Assembly: GCF_025949695.1 (NCBI RefSeq)
Contig: NZ_JAPDFL010000001.1
Location: forward strand, 2,297,501-2,361,500
Source of the DNA: Pararhodobacter zhoushanensis
Lineage (GTDB): Bacteria > Pseudomonadota > Alphaproteobacteria > Rhodobacterales > Rhodobacteraceae
Reading direction: 5' to 3'
Length of the DNA stretch: 64,000 nt
The notes beneath the pieces are model-generated. The model was not told where the DNA came from. It did not search any database and saw only the letters and a list, made by a program, of their open reading frames with translations. This document shows positions 26,611 through 35,999 of this stretch, in pieces. A program made the translations under genes and the position numbers. The first letter of the stretch is position 1, and each line of letters starts with the position of its first letter.

Positions 26611-26654
26611 CTCTCCAAATGTTTGGCCAGTTGTTTGGCCCGCTATTTGGAGAG
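26611..26654. repeat. 10-bp inverted repeat with internal repeats before the small ORF
   Basis: CTCTCCAAAT (26611-26620) and ATTTGGAGAG (26645-26654) are perfect complements. The 24-nt spacer holds two copies of GTTTGGCC (26621-26628, 26633-26640). Read on the minus strand, the arm next to the small ORF contains its GGAGAG ribosome site, so an RNA stem would hide it. It could instead be a DNA operator. Confidence 0.6.
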
Positions 26655-26726
26655 AAAACGCAGATCGGGCCGGTCAGGTTTCAGCGCGCGTCGCCAAGCC
26701 CGGTCTTTGGGCGGAAACCCGCCGCG

Positions 26727-26999
26727 TTACGTCTCGCTGATTTCGTACTCGCGCGCGATGTCGGCGGTCATCTGCCCCCAGGCGCTTGCCTTCGTGCGCG
26801 TTTGATGCGCCTCGAAGGACGGGCGATCGGCAAAGCGCTCATCCACGCTCCAGATCATCGACCCCTGGTGATCCACCTCGAACTCAAGGCAGCCGGGCTC
26901 GGCGCGGCTCAAGCGGATATGCTCGGGCAAGTACTCGCGCACAAGGGCGGCTTGCTCGTCGGTGGCGCAGATCAGTTTGCCAGTCAGTCGGATTGCCAT
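26727..26999 (-). CDS. antibiotic biosynthesis monooxygenase (ABM) domain protein
   Basis: A 90-aa single-domain ABM/quinol monooxygenase-like protein of the dimeric ferredoxin-like fold. It reads AIRLTGKLICATDEQAALVR, then HIRLSRAEPGCLEFEVDHQG and WSVDERFADRPSFEAHQTRT, which is the ABM pattern (EPGCxxFxV then F-x-x-x-x-x-F-x-x-H). Start ATG 26999. Such proteins are cofactor-free oxygenases or of unknown role. It is divergent from the phytase-like gene, with a possible Pho-box-like element in the shared promoter. Confidence 0.82.
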   Translation of the reverse strand: MAIRLTGKLICATDEQAALVREYLPEHIRLSRAEPGCLEFEVDHQGSMIWSVDERFADRPSFEAHQTRTKASAWGQMTADIAREYEISET

Positions 27000-27010
27000 G
27001 TCGTCACGTC

Positions 27011-27028
27011 CTGTCATCGAAGCGTCAC
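27011..27028 (+). promoter_or_regulatory. Pho-box-like direct repeat
   Basis: CTGTCAT-CGAA-GCGTCAC shows two GTCAY units with an 11-bp period; the segments TGTCATCGAA and CGTCACCGAA agree at 8 of 10 bases. The spacing is that of PhoB boxes, and the site lies about 70 bp before the phytase-like gene. The second half-site is a weak match. Confidence 0.35.
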
Positions 27029-27096
27029 CGAAACGTTGCGCTTCCGTGACGCGCGAGGGCTAGCGCACGCTCAGTCACTTCTCAAGGGAGAATTCC

Positions 27097-29241
27097 ATGC
27101 CCGCCCGCCTCTTGGCCTCGACCGCGCTGCTCGCCGTTATGGCTGTGCCTGCCGTCGCTCAGCAGATGAACTTCAACCGGATCGCGTCTTTCGCGGTCGC
27201 CCTGAACCTGCCCGAGGCCGAGGAAACCTCGTCCGAAATCATCGCCGCCACGGCGGATGGCATGACGCTGGTCTACACCGACAGCCCCGCCGGTTCGCTG
27301 GGTTTTGTCGACATCACCGACCCCGCGATGCCCCAGCCGCTGGGCGCGCTGACGCTTGAAGGTGAGCCGACCTCGGTCGGGATCGCCGGTGCGGTGGCCT
27401 ATGTCGCGGTGAACACCTCGGCGAGCTATGTCGAGACCGGCGGCGCGCTGCTGACCGTCGATGTCGCCACGCGCGCGATCACCGACAGTTGTGATCTGGG
27501 TGGCCAGCCGGATTCGGTCGCCATCGCGCCGGACGCCAGCTTTCTGGCCGTCGCGATCGAGAACGAGCGTGACGAAGAGCTTGGCGAGGGTGGCCTGCCG
27601 CAGATGCCCGGCGGCTGGGTCGCGATCCTGCCGATGACCGACGGTGCGGTCGACTGCGCCGCGATGATCCGCGCGGATGTGACCGGGCTGGCCGAGATCG
27701 GCGCGGAAGATCCCGAACCGGAGTTCGTGGCGATCAATGACGCGGGCGAGATTGCGCTGACGCTGCAGGAAAACAACCACATCGTCATCATGGACCGTAC
27801 CGGCGCCGTGCTGTCGCATTTCAGCGCGGGCGAGGCGACGGCCGAGAACGTCGATAGCGCCAAGGATGGTCAGCTGGTCTTTGACCAGACCGTCACCAGC
27901 CTGCGCGAACCCGACGGGATCGCTTGGGTCGATGCCGACCACGTCGCCATCGCGAATGAGGGCGACTGGAACGGCGGCAGCCGCAGCTGGACGATCTTTG
28001 ATCGCGACGGCGGCGTGACGTATGAGAGCGGCTCCAGCCTTGAGCATGCGATCATCGAGATCGGCCATTACCCCGAGGGGCGTTCGGGCAAGAAGGGCAC
28101 CGAGCTGGAAGCCATTGCCGCCGGTACGTTCGACGGCACGCCAATGATCTTCGTCGGTTCCGAGCGGGGCAGCGTGATCGGGGTCTATGACGCGACCGAC
28201 CCCGCCGCGCCGGTGCTGCGCCAGCTGCTGCCCTCGGGCATCGCGCCCGAAGGCGTGTTGCCGATCCCGTCGCGCAATCTGCTGGTCACCGCGAACGAGG
28301 CCGATCTGGGTCAGGACGGCGCGGCCCGTTCGCATGTGATGATCTACGCGCTGCAAGACGCGCCTGCTGCCTATCCGCAACTGACCTCGGCCGGAACGGA
28401 AGAGCTGATCGGCTGGGGCGCGATCTCGGGCATGGTCGCGTCGGACGACGGGATGCTCTATGCCATCAACGACAGCGCCTATGGCGCGCAACCGACGATC
28501 TTTGTGATCGACCCGGCGCAGCAGCCCGCCCGCATCACCCGCGCGATCCGCGTCACCCGTGACGGCGCAGCGGCGCAGCATCTGGATCTGGAAGGCATCA
28601 CGCTGGACGGGCAGGGCGGTTTCTGGCTGGCCAGCGAGGGGCGCACCGACCGCGAGGTGCCGCATGCGCTGGTCCATGTCGACGCCGCGGGCGCGATCCT
28701 CGAAGAGGTCATGCTGCCCGAAACGCTGCTGGCCCATGAGACCCGCTTCGGGTTCGAGGGTGTCACGCTGATCGACGGCACGCTCTGGATGGCCGTTCAG
28801 CGCGAATGGGGTGACGATCCGGCGGGCATGGTCAAGCTGGTCGCCTATACCCCGGCCACCGGCGAATGGGGTGCCGTGCACTACCCGCTCACCACGCCCG
28901 CGCGCGGCTGGGTGGGGTTGAGCGAAATTACTGTCCATGGTGATTATGTCTATGTTGTCGAGCGCGACAACCAGTTGGGCGCCAATGCCGCGATCAAGCA
29001 GGTGATGCGCATCCCGCTGTCGCAGATGGTCGCCGCGCCTTTGGGCAGCGAACTGCCGGTGGTGACGCCGGAACTGGTGGTGGACCTGCTGCCGCATCTG
29101 ACCGCGACCGGCGGCTATGTGCTCGACAAGGTCGAAAGTCTAGCCATCGCCGCCGATGGCACGATGTGGATCGCCACCGACAATGACGGCGTTGACGATC
29201 ACTCGGGCGAGACGATGTTCTTCGCGCTCCCGCCGATGTAA
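27097..29241 (+). CDS. secreted esterase-like/phytase-like family protein
   Basis: A 714-aa exported protein with a Sec signal (LLASTALLAVMAVPAVAQ). The N-terminal part (about 25-400) is a beta-propeller-like repeat region (GFVDITDPAMPQPLG, DATDPAAPVLRQLLPSG). The C-terminal part (about 435-710) matches the phytase-like esterase domain (PF13449-type): ISGMVASDDGMLYAINDSAY, LDLEGITLDGQGGFWLASEG and FGFEGVTLIDGTLWMAVQRE. Relatives are linked to phosphate-ester use, but activity is not established. A Pho-box-like repeat precedes it. It ends at a strong bidirectional terminator. Confidence 0.85.
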   Translation: MPARLLASTALLAVMAVPAVAQQMNFNRIASFAVALNLPEAEETSSEIIAATADGMTLVYTDSPAGSLGFVDITDPAMPQPLGALTLEGEPTSVGIAGAVAYVAVNTSASYVETGGALLTVDVATRAITDSCDLGGQPDSVAIAPDASFLAVAIENERDEELGEGGLPQMPGGWVAILPMTDGAVDCAAMIRADVTGLAEIGAEDPEPEFVAINDAGEIALTLQENNHIVIMDRTGAVLSHFSAGEATAENVDSAKDGQLVFDQTVTSLREPDGIAWVDADHVAIANEGDWNGGSRSWTIFDRDGGVTYESGSSLEHAIIEIGHYPEGRSGKKGTELEAIAAGTFDGTPMIFVGSERGSVIGVYDATDPAAPVLRQLLPSGIAPEGVLPIPSRNLLVTANEADLGQDGAARSHVMIYALQDAPAAYPQLTSAGTEELIGWGAISGMVASDDGMLYAINDSAYGAQPTIFVIDPAQQPARITRAIRVTRDGAAAQHLDLEGITLDGQGGFWLASEGRTDREVPHALVHVDAAGAILEEVMLPETLLAHETRFGFEGVTLIDGTLWMAVQREWGDDPAGMVKLVAYTPATGEWGAVHYPLTTPARGWVGLSEITVHGDYVYVVERDNQLGANAAIKQVMRIPLSQMVAAPLGSELPVVTPELVVDLLPHLTATGGYVLDKVESLAIAADGTMWIATDNDGVDDHSGETMFFALPPM

Positions 29242-29258
29242 GCACCTGACCCTGAACG

Positions 29259-29287
29259 AAAAGCCCCCGCGATTGCGGGGGCTTTTT
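29259..29287. terminator. bidirectional intrinsic terminator
   Basis: The stem AAAAGCCCCCGC (29259-29270) with GCGGGGGCTTTT (29275-29286) and a GATT loop is flanked by A and T runs. It serves the convergent phytase-like gene and guaA. Confidence 0.9.
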
Positions 29288-29294
29288 GCGTTGG

Positions 29295-30866
29295 TCATTC
29301 CAGCTCGATCGTGCCCGGCGGCTTCGAGGTGCAATCGTAGAACACCCGGTTGATGCCCTGCACCTCATTGATGATCCGGGTCGAGGTCTCGCCCAGAAAC
29401 TCATGCGTGAACGGGTAGTAATCGGCGGTCATCCCGTCGACCGAGGTTACCGCCCGCAGCGCCAGCGCAAAGTCATAGGTGCGCCCGTCGCCCATCACGC
29501 CGACCGTGCGCATCGGCAGGATCGCGGCGAAGGCTTGCCAGATGTCGTCATAGAGCCCGTGCTTGCGGATCTGGTCGATATAGATCGCATCCGCCTTGCG
29601 CAGGATGTCCAGCTTTTCGCGGGTGATCTCGCCGGGGCAGCGGATCGCCAGACCCGGTCCGGGGAAGGGGTGACGCCCGATGAACGAAGCGGGCAGGCCC
29701 AGCTCGGTTCCCAGCGCGCGGACCTCATCCTTGAACAGCTCGCGCAGCGGTTCAACCAGCTTCAAACCCATCTTCTCGGGCAACCCGCCGACGTTGTGGT
29801 GGCTCTTGATGGTGACCGAAGGACCGCCGGAAAACGACACCGATTCAATGACATCGGGGTAGAGCGTGCCCTGCGCCAGAAACTCGGCACCCTCGATCTC
29901 GTTGGCGTATTTCTGGAACACGTCGATGAACAGCTTGCCGATGGTCTTGCGCTTGACCTCGGGGTCGGAAACCCCCTCAAGCGCGTTCAGGAACAGATCG
30001 GATTCGTCGGCGTGGATCAGGTTCAGGTTGTAATTCTCGCGGAACATCGCGACGACCTGCTCGGCTTCATTGAGCCGCAACATGCCGTGGTCCACGAACA
30101 CGCAGGTCAGCTGATCGCCGATGGCTTCGTGCAGCAGAATGCCGGTGACCGAGCTGTCCACGCCGCCCGACAGCGCGCAGATCACCTTCTTGTCGCCGAC
30201 TTCATCGCGGATCTTCTGGATCATCTCTTCGCGGTAGGCACCCATCGTCCAGTCACCGGTGAACCCGGCCAGCCTGACGAAATTCGCATAAAGCGTCGCG
30301 CCGTTGGGCGTGTGATGGACCTCAGGGTGGAACTGCACGGCGTAGAAGCGGCGCTCCAGATCGGCGGTCATGGCGAAGGGCGCGCCCGACGAGGTGCCGT
30401 AGACGTCAAAGCCGGGGGCCAGCTTGGCGACGTGGTCGCCGTGGCTCATCCAGACCTGCTCGCGCCCGTTGGGATCCAGAAACCAGCCGTTGAAGAGGTC
30501 GGTCTTCAACTCGGTCGGCTTGACATAGGCGCGGCCGAATTCGGCGGTGTGGCTTTGGCCCGCCTCAACGACGCCGCCCAGATCCTGCATCATGACCTGC
30601 TGGCCGTAGCAGATGCCGAGGATCGGCACGCCCAGCGTATAGGCGCTCTGCGGCGGACGCGGCGAACCCTCGCGCGTCACCGAATCGGGCCCGCCCGAGA
30701 AGATGATCGCCTTCGGGGCGAACTCGGTCAGGAAGGCGTCGGTCACCTTCTGGTACGGATGGATTTCGCAATAGACATTCAGCTCGCGCAGGCGGCGCGC
30801 AATCAGCTGCGTCACCTGGCTGCCGAAATCGATGATGAGGAGGCGGTCATGGCTGTGCTGGGTCAT
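29295..30866 (-). CDS. guaA: GMP synthase (glutamine-hydrolysing)
   Basis: A 523-aa enzyme converting XMP to GMP with ATP and glutamine in purine synthesis. The class I amidotransferase domain (about 8-205) has the nucleophile Cys86 in GICYGQQ and later [10 protein letters not shown] with the triad His. The ATP pyrophosphatase domain has the P-loop [11 protein letters not shown] (about 228-238), and the C-terminal dimerisation domain ends KPPGTIELE. Full length is conserved. It is transcribed alone, convergent with the phytase-like gene. Confidence 0.97.
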   Translation of the reverse strand: MTQHSHDRLLIIDFGSQVTQLIARRLRELNVYCEIHPYQKVTDAFLTEFAPKAIIFSGGPDSVTREGSPRPPQSAYTLGVPILGICYGQQVMMQDLGGVVEAGQSHTAEFGRAYVKPTELKTDLFNGWFLDPNGREQVWMSHGDHVAKLAPGFDVYGTSSGAPFAMTADLERRFYAVQFHPEVHHTPNGATLYANFVRLAGFTGDWTMGAYREEMIQKIRDEVGDKKVICALSGGVDSSVTGILLHEAIGDQLTCVFVDHGMLRLNEAEQVVAMFRENYNLNLIHADESDLFLNALEGVSDPEVKRKTIGKLFIDVFQKYANEIEGAEFLAQGTLYPDVIESVSFSGGPSVTIKSHHNVGGLPEKMGLKLVEPLRELFKDEVRALGTELGLPASFIGRHPFPGPGLAIRCPGEITREKLDILRKADAIYIDQIRKHGLYDDIWQAFAAILPMRTVGVMGDGRTYDFALALRAVTSVDGMTADYYPFTHEFLGETSTRIINEVQGINRVFYDCTSKPPGTIELE

Positions 30867-31080
30867 AGAAAGCCTTTAGGCAAGCCGCCCGACCGGCGCA
30901 AGGGGGCGCGCGCGCGTTCGGCGTGCCGGGCGGGCTTGGGGGCCTTGCGCAGGCACAAACCGCGCGTCCCTCAGGCTGATGAGCCAGACCCGCGCGCGGC
31001 TCAGGGGGCCGGTTCTGGGCTTGCCGCCACCGGCGCGCTATGCGTCACTGCGCGAAACCCCAAACCAAAGAGTACGCCTG

Positions 31081-31317
31081 ATGAGCACCGCCCCTGCAAC
31101 CTGGAGAATCATTCTTGCCGCGATTCTCGATTTCTTCACCATCTTCGCCGTCGGTGGCTATGTCATTGCCAAGCTGACCGGGAACGTGACCGAGAGCGGC
31201 TTCAGCCTGTCTGGCATGCCCGCGGTCCTGCTCTTTGCCGTGATGATCGGCTATTTCGTCGCGGGTCGCTACCTCGGCGGCACGCTCTGGCAGCGGATCC
31301 TGCGCGCCCGTCGCTGA
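31081..31317 (+). CDS. small RDD-like membrane protein
   Basis: A 78-aa protein with two TM helices, ILAAILDFFTIFAVGGYVIA and MPAVLLFAVMIGYFVAGRYL, followed by GGTLWQRILRARR. The R-x-x-A-x-x-x-D-F start and the G-G-T-x-x-x-R-x-x end resemble the RDD membrane family, though it is shorter than typical members. The ATG at 31081 follows 214 nt of non-coding sequence after the divergent guaA. Function unknown. Confidence 0.7.
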   Translation: MSTAPATWRIILAAILDFFTIFAVGGYVIAKLTGNVTESGFSLSGMPAVLLFAVMIGYFVAGRYLGGTLWQRILRARR

Positions 31318-31431
31318 GAGCGGCGCGCCGCCAATGTCGCCTTTCGCCCCCAAAGGGCGCTTCCGGCTGATCCCTCGCCGGGGCTTGGCCCTATTTCTCA
31401 GCCCCAGATCCATTTTTTCGGAGCCAGAGCG

Positions 31432-32976
31432 ATGAATGAAGTCAGGGGCGAGCGTCGAACCCGAGGCGGCGGCGGAGCCGCACGACGGGCCGAGCGGACG
31501 GCAGTGTCCATCGAGACCGCCAAATTCATCGAGCGCAAGATCCCCAACTTCGAGATCCTCAACGAAGAGGCGCTCGAGATCATCGAGTACAACGCCGACA
31601 CCGTGCTTGAGGAAATCGGCGTCAATTTCGTCGATAACCCCGGTGCCTTGGCGCTGTGGCGCGAAGCCGGGGCCGATGTGCAGGGCGAGCGCGTGCGCAT
31701 CCCCCGGGGTCTGGCCCGCGCGCTGTGCAAGACCGCGCCCTCACGCTTCACCCAGCACGCCCGCAACCCTGAGCGCAACGTCGAGATCGGCGGCAAGTCG
31801 CTGGTGCTGGCACCGGTCTATGGCCCGCCCTTCGTGCGCGACCTCGAAGGCGGGCGGCGCTATGCCACGATCGCGGATTTCCGCAATTTCGTAAAGCTGG
31901 GCTATATGTCCAAATGGCTGCACCATTCGGGCGGGACGGTCTGCGAGCCGACCGACATCGCGGTGAACAAGCGCCATCTGGACATGCTGCAGGCGCATAT
32001 GACGCTGTCGGACAAACCCTATATGGGCTCGGTCACCGAACCCGTGCGCGCCGAGGATTCGGTGGCGATGTCCAAGATCCTGTTCGGCAGCGACTTCGTC
32101 GACCAGAACGCGGTGATGACCTCACTGATCAACATCAACTCGCCGCTGACCTTTGACGGCGTGATGATGGGCGCGCTTGAGGTGTATGCGCGGGCCAATC
32201 AGGCAGCGATCATCTCGCCCTTCATCGTTGGCGGCGCGATGGCGCCGGTGACGGTGGCGGGCACGCTGACGCAAGTGCTGGCCGAGGTGCTGGCGGGCGT
32301 GGCCTACAGCCAGCTGATCCGCAAGGGCGCGCCGGTGATCTTCGGGGCCTTCGTGACCTCGATCGACATGAACTCGGGCGCACCGACCTTCGGCACGCCG
32401 GAAGCGGCGCATATCACCTATGGCGCGGGGCAACTGGCCCGCCGGATGAACCTGCCTTACCGCTCGGGCGGGTCGTTCTGCGGCTCGAAACTTCCCGACG
32501 CGCAGTCGGCCTATGAAACCGCGAACACGTTGAACATGGCGCTGTTGTCGGGCGTCAACTTCATGCTCCACGCTTGTGGCTGGCTTGAGGGCGGGCTGGT
32601 GTCGTCGTACGAGAAATTCGTGCTCGACGCCGACCAGTTGGGGGCGCTGCACCATATCGCCAAGGGCGTGTCGATGGATGAGAACGGCCAGGCGATGGAC
32701 GCGATCCGCGAAGTGGGGCCGGGCGGTCACTATCTGGGCTGCCAGCACACGCAGAACAACTTCAAGACCGCCTTCTGGCGCTCTGACGTGCTGGACTACA
32801 AACCCTACGAGACCTGGGAAGACGAAGGCGCACGCGATTCCGCGACGCTGGCGAGTGTCCGGGTGAAGAAGCAACTGCGCGACTATCAGGAGCCGTCGCT
32901 GGACCCCGCGATCGCCGAAGCGCTGCAGGCCTATGTGGACCAGCGCAAGGCAAGCGAGCCGGACGCGTTCGGCTAA
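31432..32976 (+). CDS. trimethylamine methyltransferase (MttB) family protein, non-pyrrolysine
   Basis: A 514-aa corrinoid-dependent methyltransferase-like protein. It reads IPNFEILNEEALEIIEYNAD, VLEEIGVNFVDNPGAL, VYGPPFVRDLEGGRRYAT, SPFIVGGAMAPVTVAGTLTQ and FGTPEAAHITYGAGQLARR. The frame is uninterrupted, with no in-frame TAG, so it belongs to the MtgB-like branch without pyrrolysine. Those proteins demethylate glycine betaine or other quaternary amines using a corrinoid protein; none is nearby. The first 30 residues are Arg/Gly-rich and may not all be translated. Neighbouring Lrp and GMC (choline-dehydrogenase-like) genes fit quaternary-amine use. Confidence 0.88.
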   Translation: MNEVRGERRTRGGGGAARRAERTAVSIETAKFIERKIPNFEILNEEALEIIEYNADTVLEEIGVNFVDNPGALALWREAGADVQGERVRIPRGLARALCKTAPSRFTQHARNPERNVEIGGKSLVLAPVYGPPFVRDLEGGRRYATIADFRNFVKLGYMSKWLHHSGGTVCEPTDIAVNKRHLDMLQAHMTLSDKPYMGSVTEPVRAEDSVAMSKILFGSDFVDQNAVMTSLININSPLTFDGVMMGALEVYARANQAAIISPFIVGGAMAPVTVAGTLTQVLAEVLAGVAYSQLIRKGAPVIFGAFVTSIDMNSGAPTFGTPEAAHITYGAGQLARRMNLPYRSGGSFCGSKLPDAQSAYETANTLNMALLSGVNFMLHACGWLEGGLVSSYEKFVLDADQLGALHHIAKGVSMDENGQAMDAIREVGPGGHYLGCQHTQNNFKTAFWRSDVLDYKPYETWEDEGARDSATLASVRVKKQLRDYQEPSLDPAIAEALQAYVDQRKASEPDAFG

Positions 32977-32989
32977 GCGCGCGGTTCGG

Positions 32990-33075
32990 GGGGCTGCTCG
33001 CCCCCCGAACCCCATCGCCAAAGGGGACCCACGGGCCCCCTTTGGAAACCCCCGTGGATATTTGGAGACAGATGA
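32990..33075 (-). repeat. dispersed intergenic repeat, copy 2 (inverted relative to copy 1)
   Basis: The reverse complement of this block matches 3751-3840 almost throughout, including the CCACGGGGGTTTCCAAAGGG core. It follows the MttB-like gene and faces the convergent Lrp gene, the same setting as copy 1. Two internal hairpins (CCAAAGGGG/CCCCTTTGG and a C6/G6 stem) could end transcription. Confidence 0.7.
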
Positions 33076-33095
33076 TAATCAAGGTTAACAAAGCC

Positions 33096-33170
33096 TTATC
33101 ATCTGTCCCTAAATATCCTGGGGGGTGAATGCGGCGCATGCCGCAGAGGGGGGCAATGCCCCCTTTCTGT
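33096..33170 (+). repeat. partial repeat copy plus G/C hairpins
   Basis: TTATCATCTGTCCCTAAATA repeats the start of the dispersed element and is inverted relative to 33040-33075, giving a long imperfect palindrome with a 20-nt centre. It is followed by GCGGCGCATGCCGC and GGGGGCAATGCCCCC hairpins directly after the Lrp gene stop. Confidence 0.55.
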
Positions 33171-33178
33171 GCCCGGTC

Positions 33179-33643
33179 TCACACGGGCAGGATCGTTGTC
33201 GACTTGATTTCTTCCATCGACAAAAGCGCGGTGACGTTGTGGATTTTCACATCTCTGATCAGCGCCTGATAGAAGGCATCATAGGCGCGGGCGTTGGTCA
33301 CGCGGACCTTGAGGATATAGTCGATATCCCCCGCCAGCCGGTGTGCCTCCATCACTTCGGGACGGGCGCGGACCGAACCCAGAAAGCGGTCTTGCCACTC
33401 GGGATCATGGTCGGCGGTACGCACCAGCACAAAGAAGCACGCCTCCAGCCCCAGCGCTTCGGGATCCAGCAGAACCGTCTGCCGACCGATCACGCCCTGC
33501 TCGCGCATCTTGCGGATGCGGTTCCAGACCGGCGTCTTGGACGAGCCGACCTTGCGGGCGATGTCGTCGAGCGATTGGCTCGCGTCTTCTTGCAATTCCA
33601 TCAGGATCTTGCGGTCGAGCGGGTCGAGATCGGGTCGGGTCAT
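33179..33643 (-). CDS. Lrp/AsnC family transcriptional regulator
   Basis: A 154-aa regulator. The N-terminal HTH (about 5-60) reads LDPLDRKILMELQEDASQSL and ARKVGSSKTPVWNRIRKMRE. The C-terminal RAM ligand domain contains FFVLVRTADHDPEWQDRFLG, HRLAGDIDYILKVRVTNARA and ends EEIKSTTILPV. ATG 33643 is chosen because it opens the HTH; the longer frame upstream runs antisense to the GMC gene. It is divergent from that gene and may control it. Lrp proteins usually sense amino acids. Confidence 0.92.
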   Translation of the reverse strand: MTRPDLDPLDRKILMELQEDASQSLDDIARKVGSSKTPVWNRIRKMREQGVIGRQTVLLDPEALGLEACFFVLVRTADHDPEWQDRFLGSVRARPEVMEAHRLAGDIDYILKVRVTNARAYDAFYQALIRDVKIHNVTALLSMEEIKSTTILPV

Positions 33644-33766
33644 GGGCGCATCTCCGGTTCGCCCGACAGGTGTAGCCTTGTGGCAACCCTGCGTCCAGCG
33701 CGAGGCCCCCTTGCGGGTCGCGCCGACATGACGTTTCAGTAACACCAAACCCAAGCGGAGGCCGCA

Positions 33767-35377
33767 ATGGACGGTGCATTCGACTATGTGATCGTGGGCT
33801 CGGGCTCTTCGGGCTCGGTGCTGGCGGCGCGGCTGGCCGAGGCCGGGCGGCGGGTGCTGGTGCTCGAGGCCGGGGTCAGTGACCGGCGGTTCTATGTCCA
33901 TATGCCGCTGGGCTACGGCAAACTCTTCTATGATCCTGTCGTCAACTGGGCCTACCGGACCGAGCCCGACCCCGGCCTGAACGGACAGCGCGACTACTGG
34001 CCGCGCGGCAAGGTGGTGGGCGGGTCGTCGTCGATCAACGCGATGGTCTGGATACGTGGCCATGCCAGCGATTACGACGACTGGCAGGCAGCGGCGGGAT
34101 CGTCCGCCTGGGGCTGGGACGCGGCGCGCGCTGCGTATTGCGCGATCGAGGACAATGCCGACGGCGCCGATGCGTGGCGCGGGCAAGGCGGGCCCTTGGC
34201 GATCCGTTCCAGCCGGGATGCCGCCCACCCGCTGGTCGCACCCTACATCGCCGCCTGCGAAGCCGCCGGGCTGCCGCGCAACGCCGACTTCAACGGGGAG
34301 CGCCAGGAGGGGGCAGGCACCTATCAGCTGACCATCAAGGACGGGCGGCGCAATTCGGTCGCGCGGGCCTTTCTGCGGCCAGCGCTGAAAACCGGGCGCG
34401 TGGCGCTGCGCACCCGCGCGCAGGTGACGCGGGTGGTGTTCGAGGGCAAGCGTGCCGTGGGCGTGGAATACCGCTGGCGTGGCGCGCTGCATCAGGCGCG
34501 GGCCGGCGAGGTGATCCTGTCGGGCGGCGCGATCAACACGCCACAACTCCTGATGCTGTCGGGCATCGGCCCTGCAGCCGATCTGCGCGCCCAAGGCATC
34601 GAGGTGTTGCACGACCAGCCCAATGTCGGCGCGCATCTGAATGACCATCAGGGCATCAATTATACCTACCGCATGACCGTGCCGACGATGAATGACATCT
34701 TGCGCCCATGGTGGGGCAAGGCGTTGGTGGGCATGCAGTATCTGCTGACGCGGGGCGGCCCGCTGTCGGTGTCGATCAACCATGGCGGCGGCTTCTTTCG
34801 CACCGATCCATCGCTCGACCGCCCGAACATGCAGCTCTATTTTCAGGCGTTCTCGACCCTCATGCCGCGCGACGGTGAGCGCCCGATCCTCAGCCCCGAT
34901 CCGTTCCCGGGCCTGAGCATCGGTCTGTCGAACTGTCGCCCCACCAGCCGGGGGCGGATCGAGCTGGCGTCAAACGATCCCTTCGCCGCGCCGCGCATCA
35001 TCGCCAACGCGTTCTCGACCGATCATGACGTGGCCGAGATGCTCGCAGCGGTGAAGTTCATCCGCCATATCGCCGCGCAAAAGCCGCTCGCCGATCTGAT
35101 CGCCGAAGAGCTGCGGCCCGGCCCCGCCATCACCAGCGACGCGGCGCTGATTGACGACTTCCGACAGCGTTCGGGCACCGTCTATCATCCCAGCTGCACG
35201 GCACGGATGGGGGCGGACCCGGCGACCAGCGTTCTGGATGTCGATCTGAAGGTGCGTGGCGTCGAGGGGCTGCGTGTCTGCGATGCCTCGGCGTTTCCGA
35301 CGCTGATCGGCGGTAACACCAACGCCCCCGCGATCCTGATGGGCTGGCTGGGGGCTGAGCGTATTCTGGCTGGCTGA
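33767..35377 (+). CDS. GMC family FAD-dependent oxidoreductase (choline dehydrogenase-like)
   Basis: A 536-aa GMC oxidoreductase oxidising an alcohol with FAD. It has the N-terminal dinucleotide motif [23 protein letters not shown] signature 1 [17 protein letters not shown], signature 2 [17 protein letters not shown], and the C-terminal catalytic His region [13 protein letters not shown] followed by [19 protein letters not shown]. It resembles choline or polyethylene-glycol dehydrogenases; the substrate is not decidable. It is divergent from the Lrp gene. Confidence 0.92.
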   Translation: MDGAFDYVIVGSGSSGSVLAARLAEAGRRVLVLEAGVSDRRFYVHMPLGYGKLFYDPVVNWAYRTEPDPGLNGQRDYWPRGKVVGGSSSINAMVWIRGHASDYDDWQAAAGSSAWGWDAARAAYCAIEDNADGADAWRGQGGPLAIRSSRDAAHPLVAPYIAACEAAGLPRNADFNGERQEGAGTYQLTIKDGRRNSVARAFLRPALKTGRVALRTRAQVTRVVFEGKRAVGVEYRWRGALHQARAGEVILSGGAINTPQLLMLSGIGPAADLRAQGIEVLHDQPNVGAHLNDHQGINYTYRMTVPTMNDILRPWWGKALVGMQYLLTRGGPLSVSINHGGGFFRTDPSLDRPNMQLYFQAFSTLMPRDGERPILSPDPFPGLSIGLSNCRPTSRGRIELASNDPFAAPRIIANAFSTDHDVAEMLAAVKFIRHIAAQKPLADLIAEELRPGPAITSDAALIDDFRQRSGTVYHPSCTARMGADPATSVLDVDLKVRGVEGLRVCDASAFPTLIGGNTNAPAILMGWLGAERILAG

Positions 35378-35458
35378 TATCGCCTTCTTGATCCGTGTCA
35401 TAGCGGCAAGGATGCCGTTTCGCCATGCTGGCGACTTCAGCAGAGTCGGAGCAGGCGC

Positions 35459-35926
35459 ATGACGGTATTGGTAAAGGATAAGACGTTCGTGCCGGATGAC
35501 TGGCACGCGGGCTATGTGCCCTTGGCGGCATTGGCCGACAGGCCGGACGGCGTGGGCGTCGATCTGTCATCGCCGGAGCTGAGCGCCCGCGAATGGGCAC
35601 GGCTGGGAACGCTGCTTCCGCGGCTTGCGCTGGTGCGGATACGGCTGCGCCATTTCGGGGATCTGGCGGCGCTGGATCTGGCGCATGCGATCCGGGCGAC
35701 GGGCTTTGACGGGCGGCTCAGGGCGCATGGCGCGGTGCTGGCGCGGGCTTACACGCTGATCCGCTGTTCAGGGTTCAGCGAGGTCGAACTGGACCATGCC
35801 CAGGCGAGCCGCCAGCCTGCCGAACATTGGCGGCTGGACAGCGCGTGGCAACCGATACCAAGGCGCGGCGTCTGGGAGCCGTCTCAGCCCGCAGCGGTGC
35901 GTCGCGGCGACGCAGAGCACCGCTGA
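35459..35926 (+). CDS. DUF934 family protein
   Basis: A 155-aa protein matching DUF934 in outline: VLVKDKTFVPDDWHAGYVPL, then GTLLPRLALVRIRLRHFGDL, IRATGFDGRLRAHGAVLARA and IRCSGFSEVELDH. In many proteobacteria DUF934 genes lie with cysI/cysH and are proposed to assist sulfite reduction. Here only ferredoxin-NADP reductase follows (73 nt downstream) and a GMC oxidoreductase precedes, so the assimilatory sulfate genes are missing from this site. The C-terminal 30 residues are low-complexity. Confidence 0.78.
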   Translation: MTVLVKDKTFVPDDWHAGYVPLAALADRPDGVGVDLSSPELSAREWARLGTLLPRLALVRIRLRHFGDLAALDLAHAIRATGFDGRLRAHGAVLARAYTLIRCSGFSEVELDHAQASRQPAEHWRLDSAWQPIPRRGVWEPSQPAAVRRGDAEHR

Positions 35927-35999
35927 ACGCCGCGTCCGGGCTTTCGTTTTTGCGCAATCCGGCCTATCAGCGCCACAGACCCATACAAGAGGCCGCAGC

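Noticed and set aside
27082..29097. 671-codon minus-strand open frame opposite the phytase-like gene
   Set aside because: No signal peptide or domain; the plus-strand protein has both.
31432..32976. Pyrrolysine-containing MttB
   Set aside because: The gene is read through without any in-frame TAG, so it belongs to the non-pyrrolysine branch.
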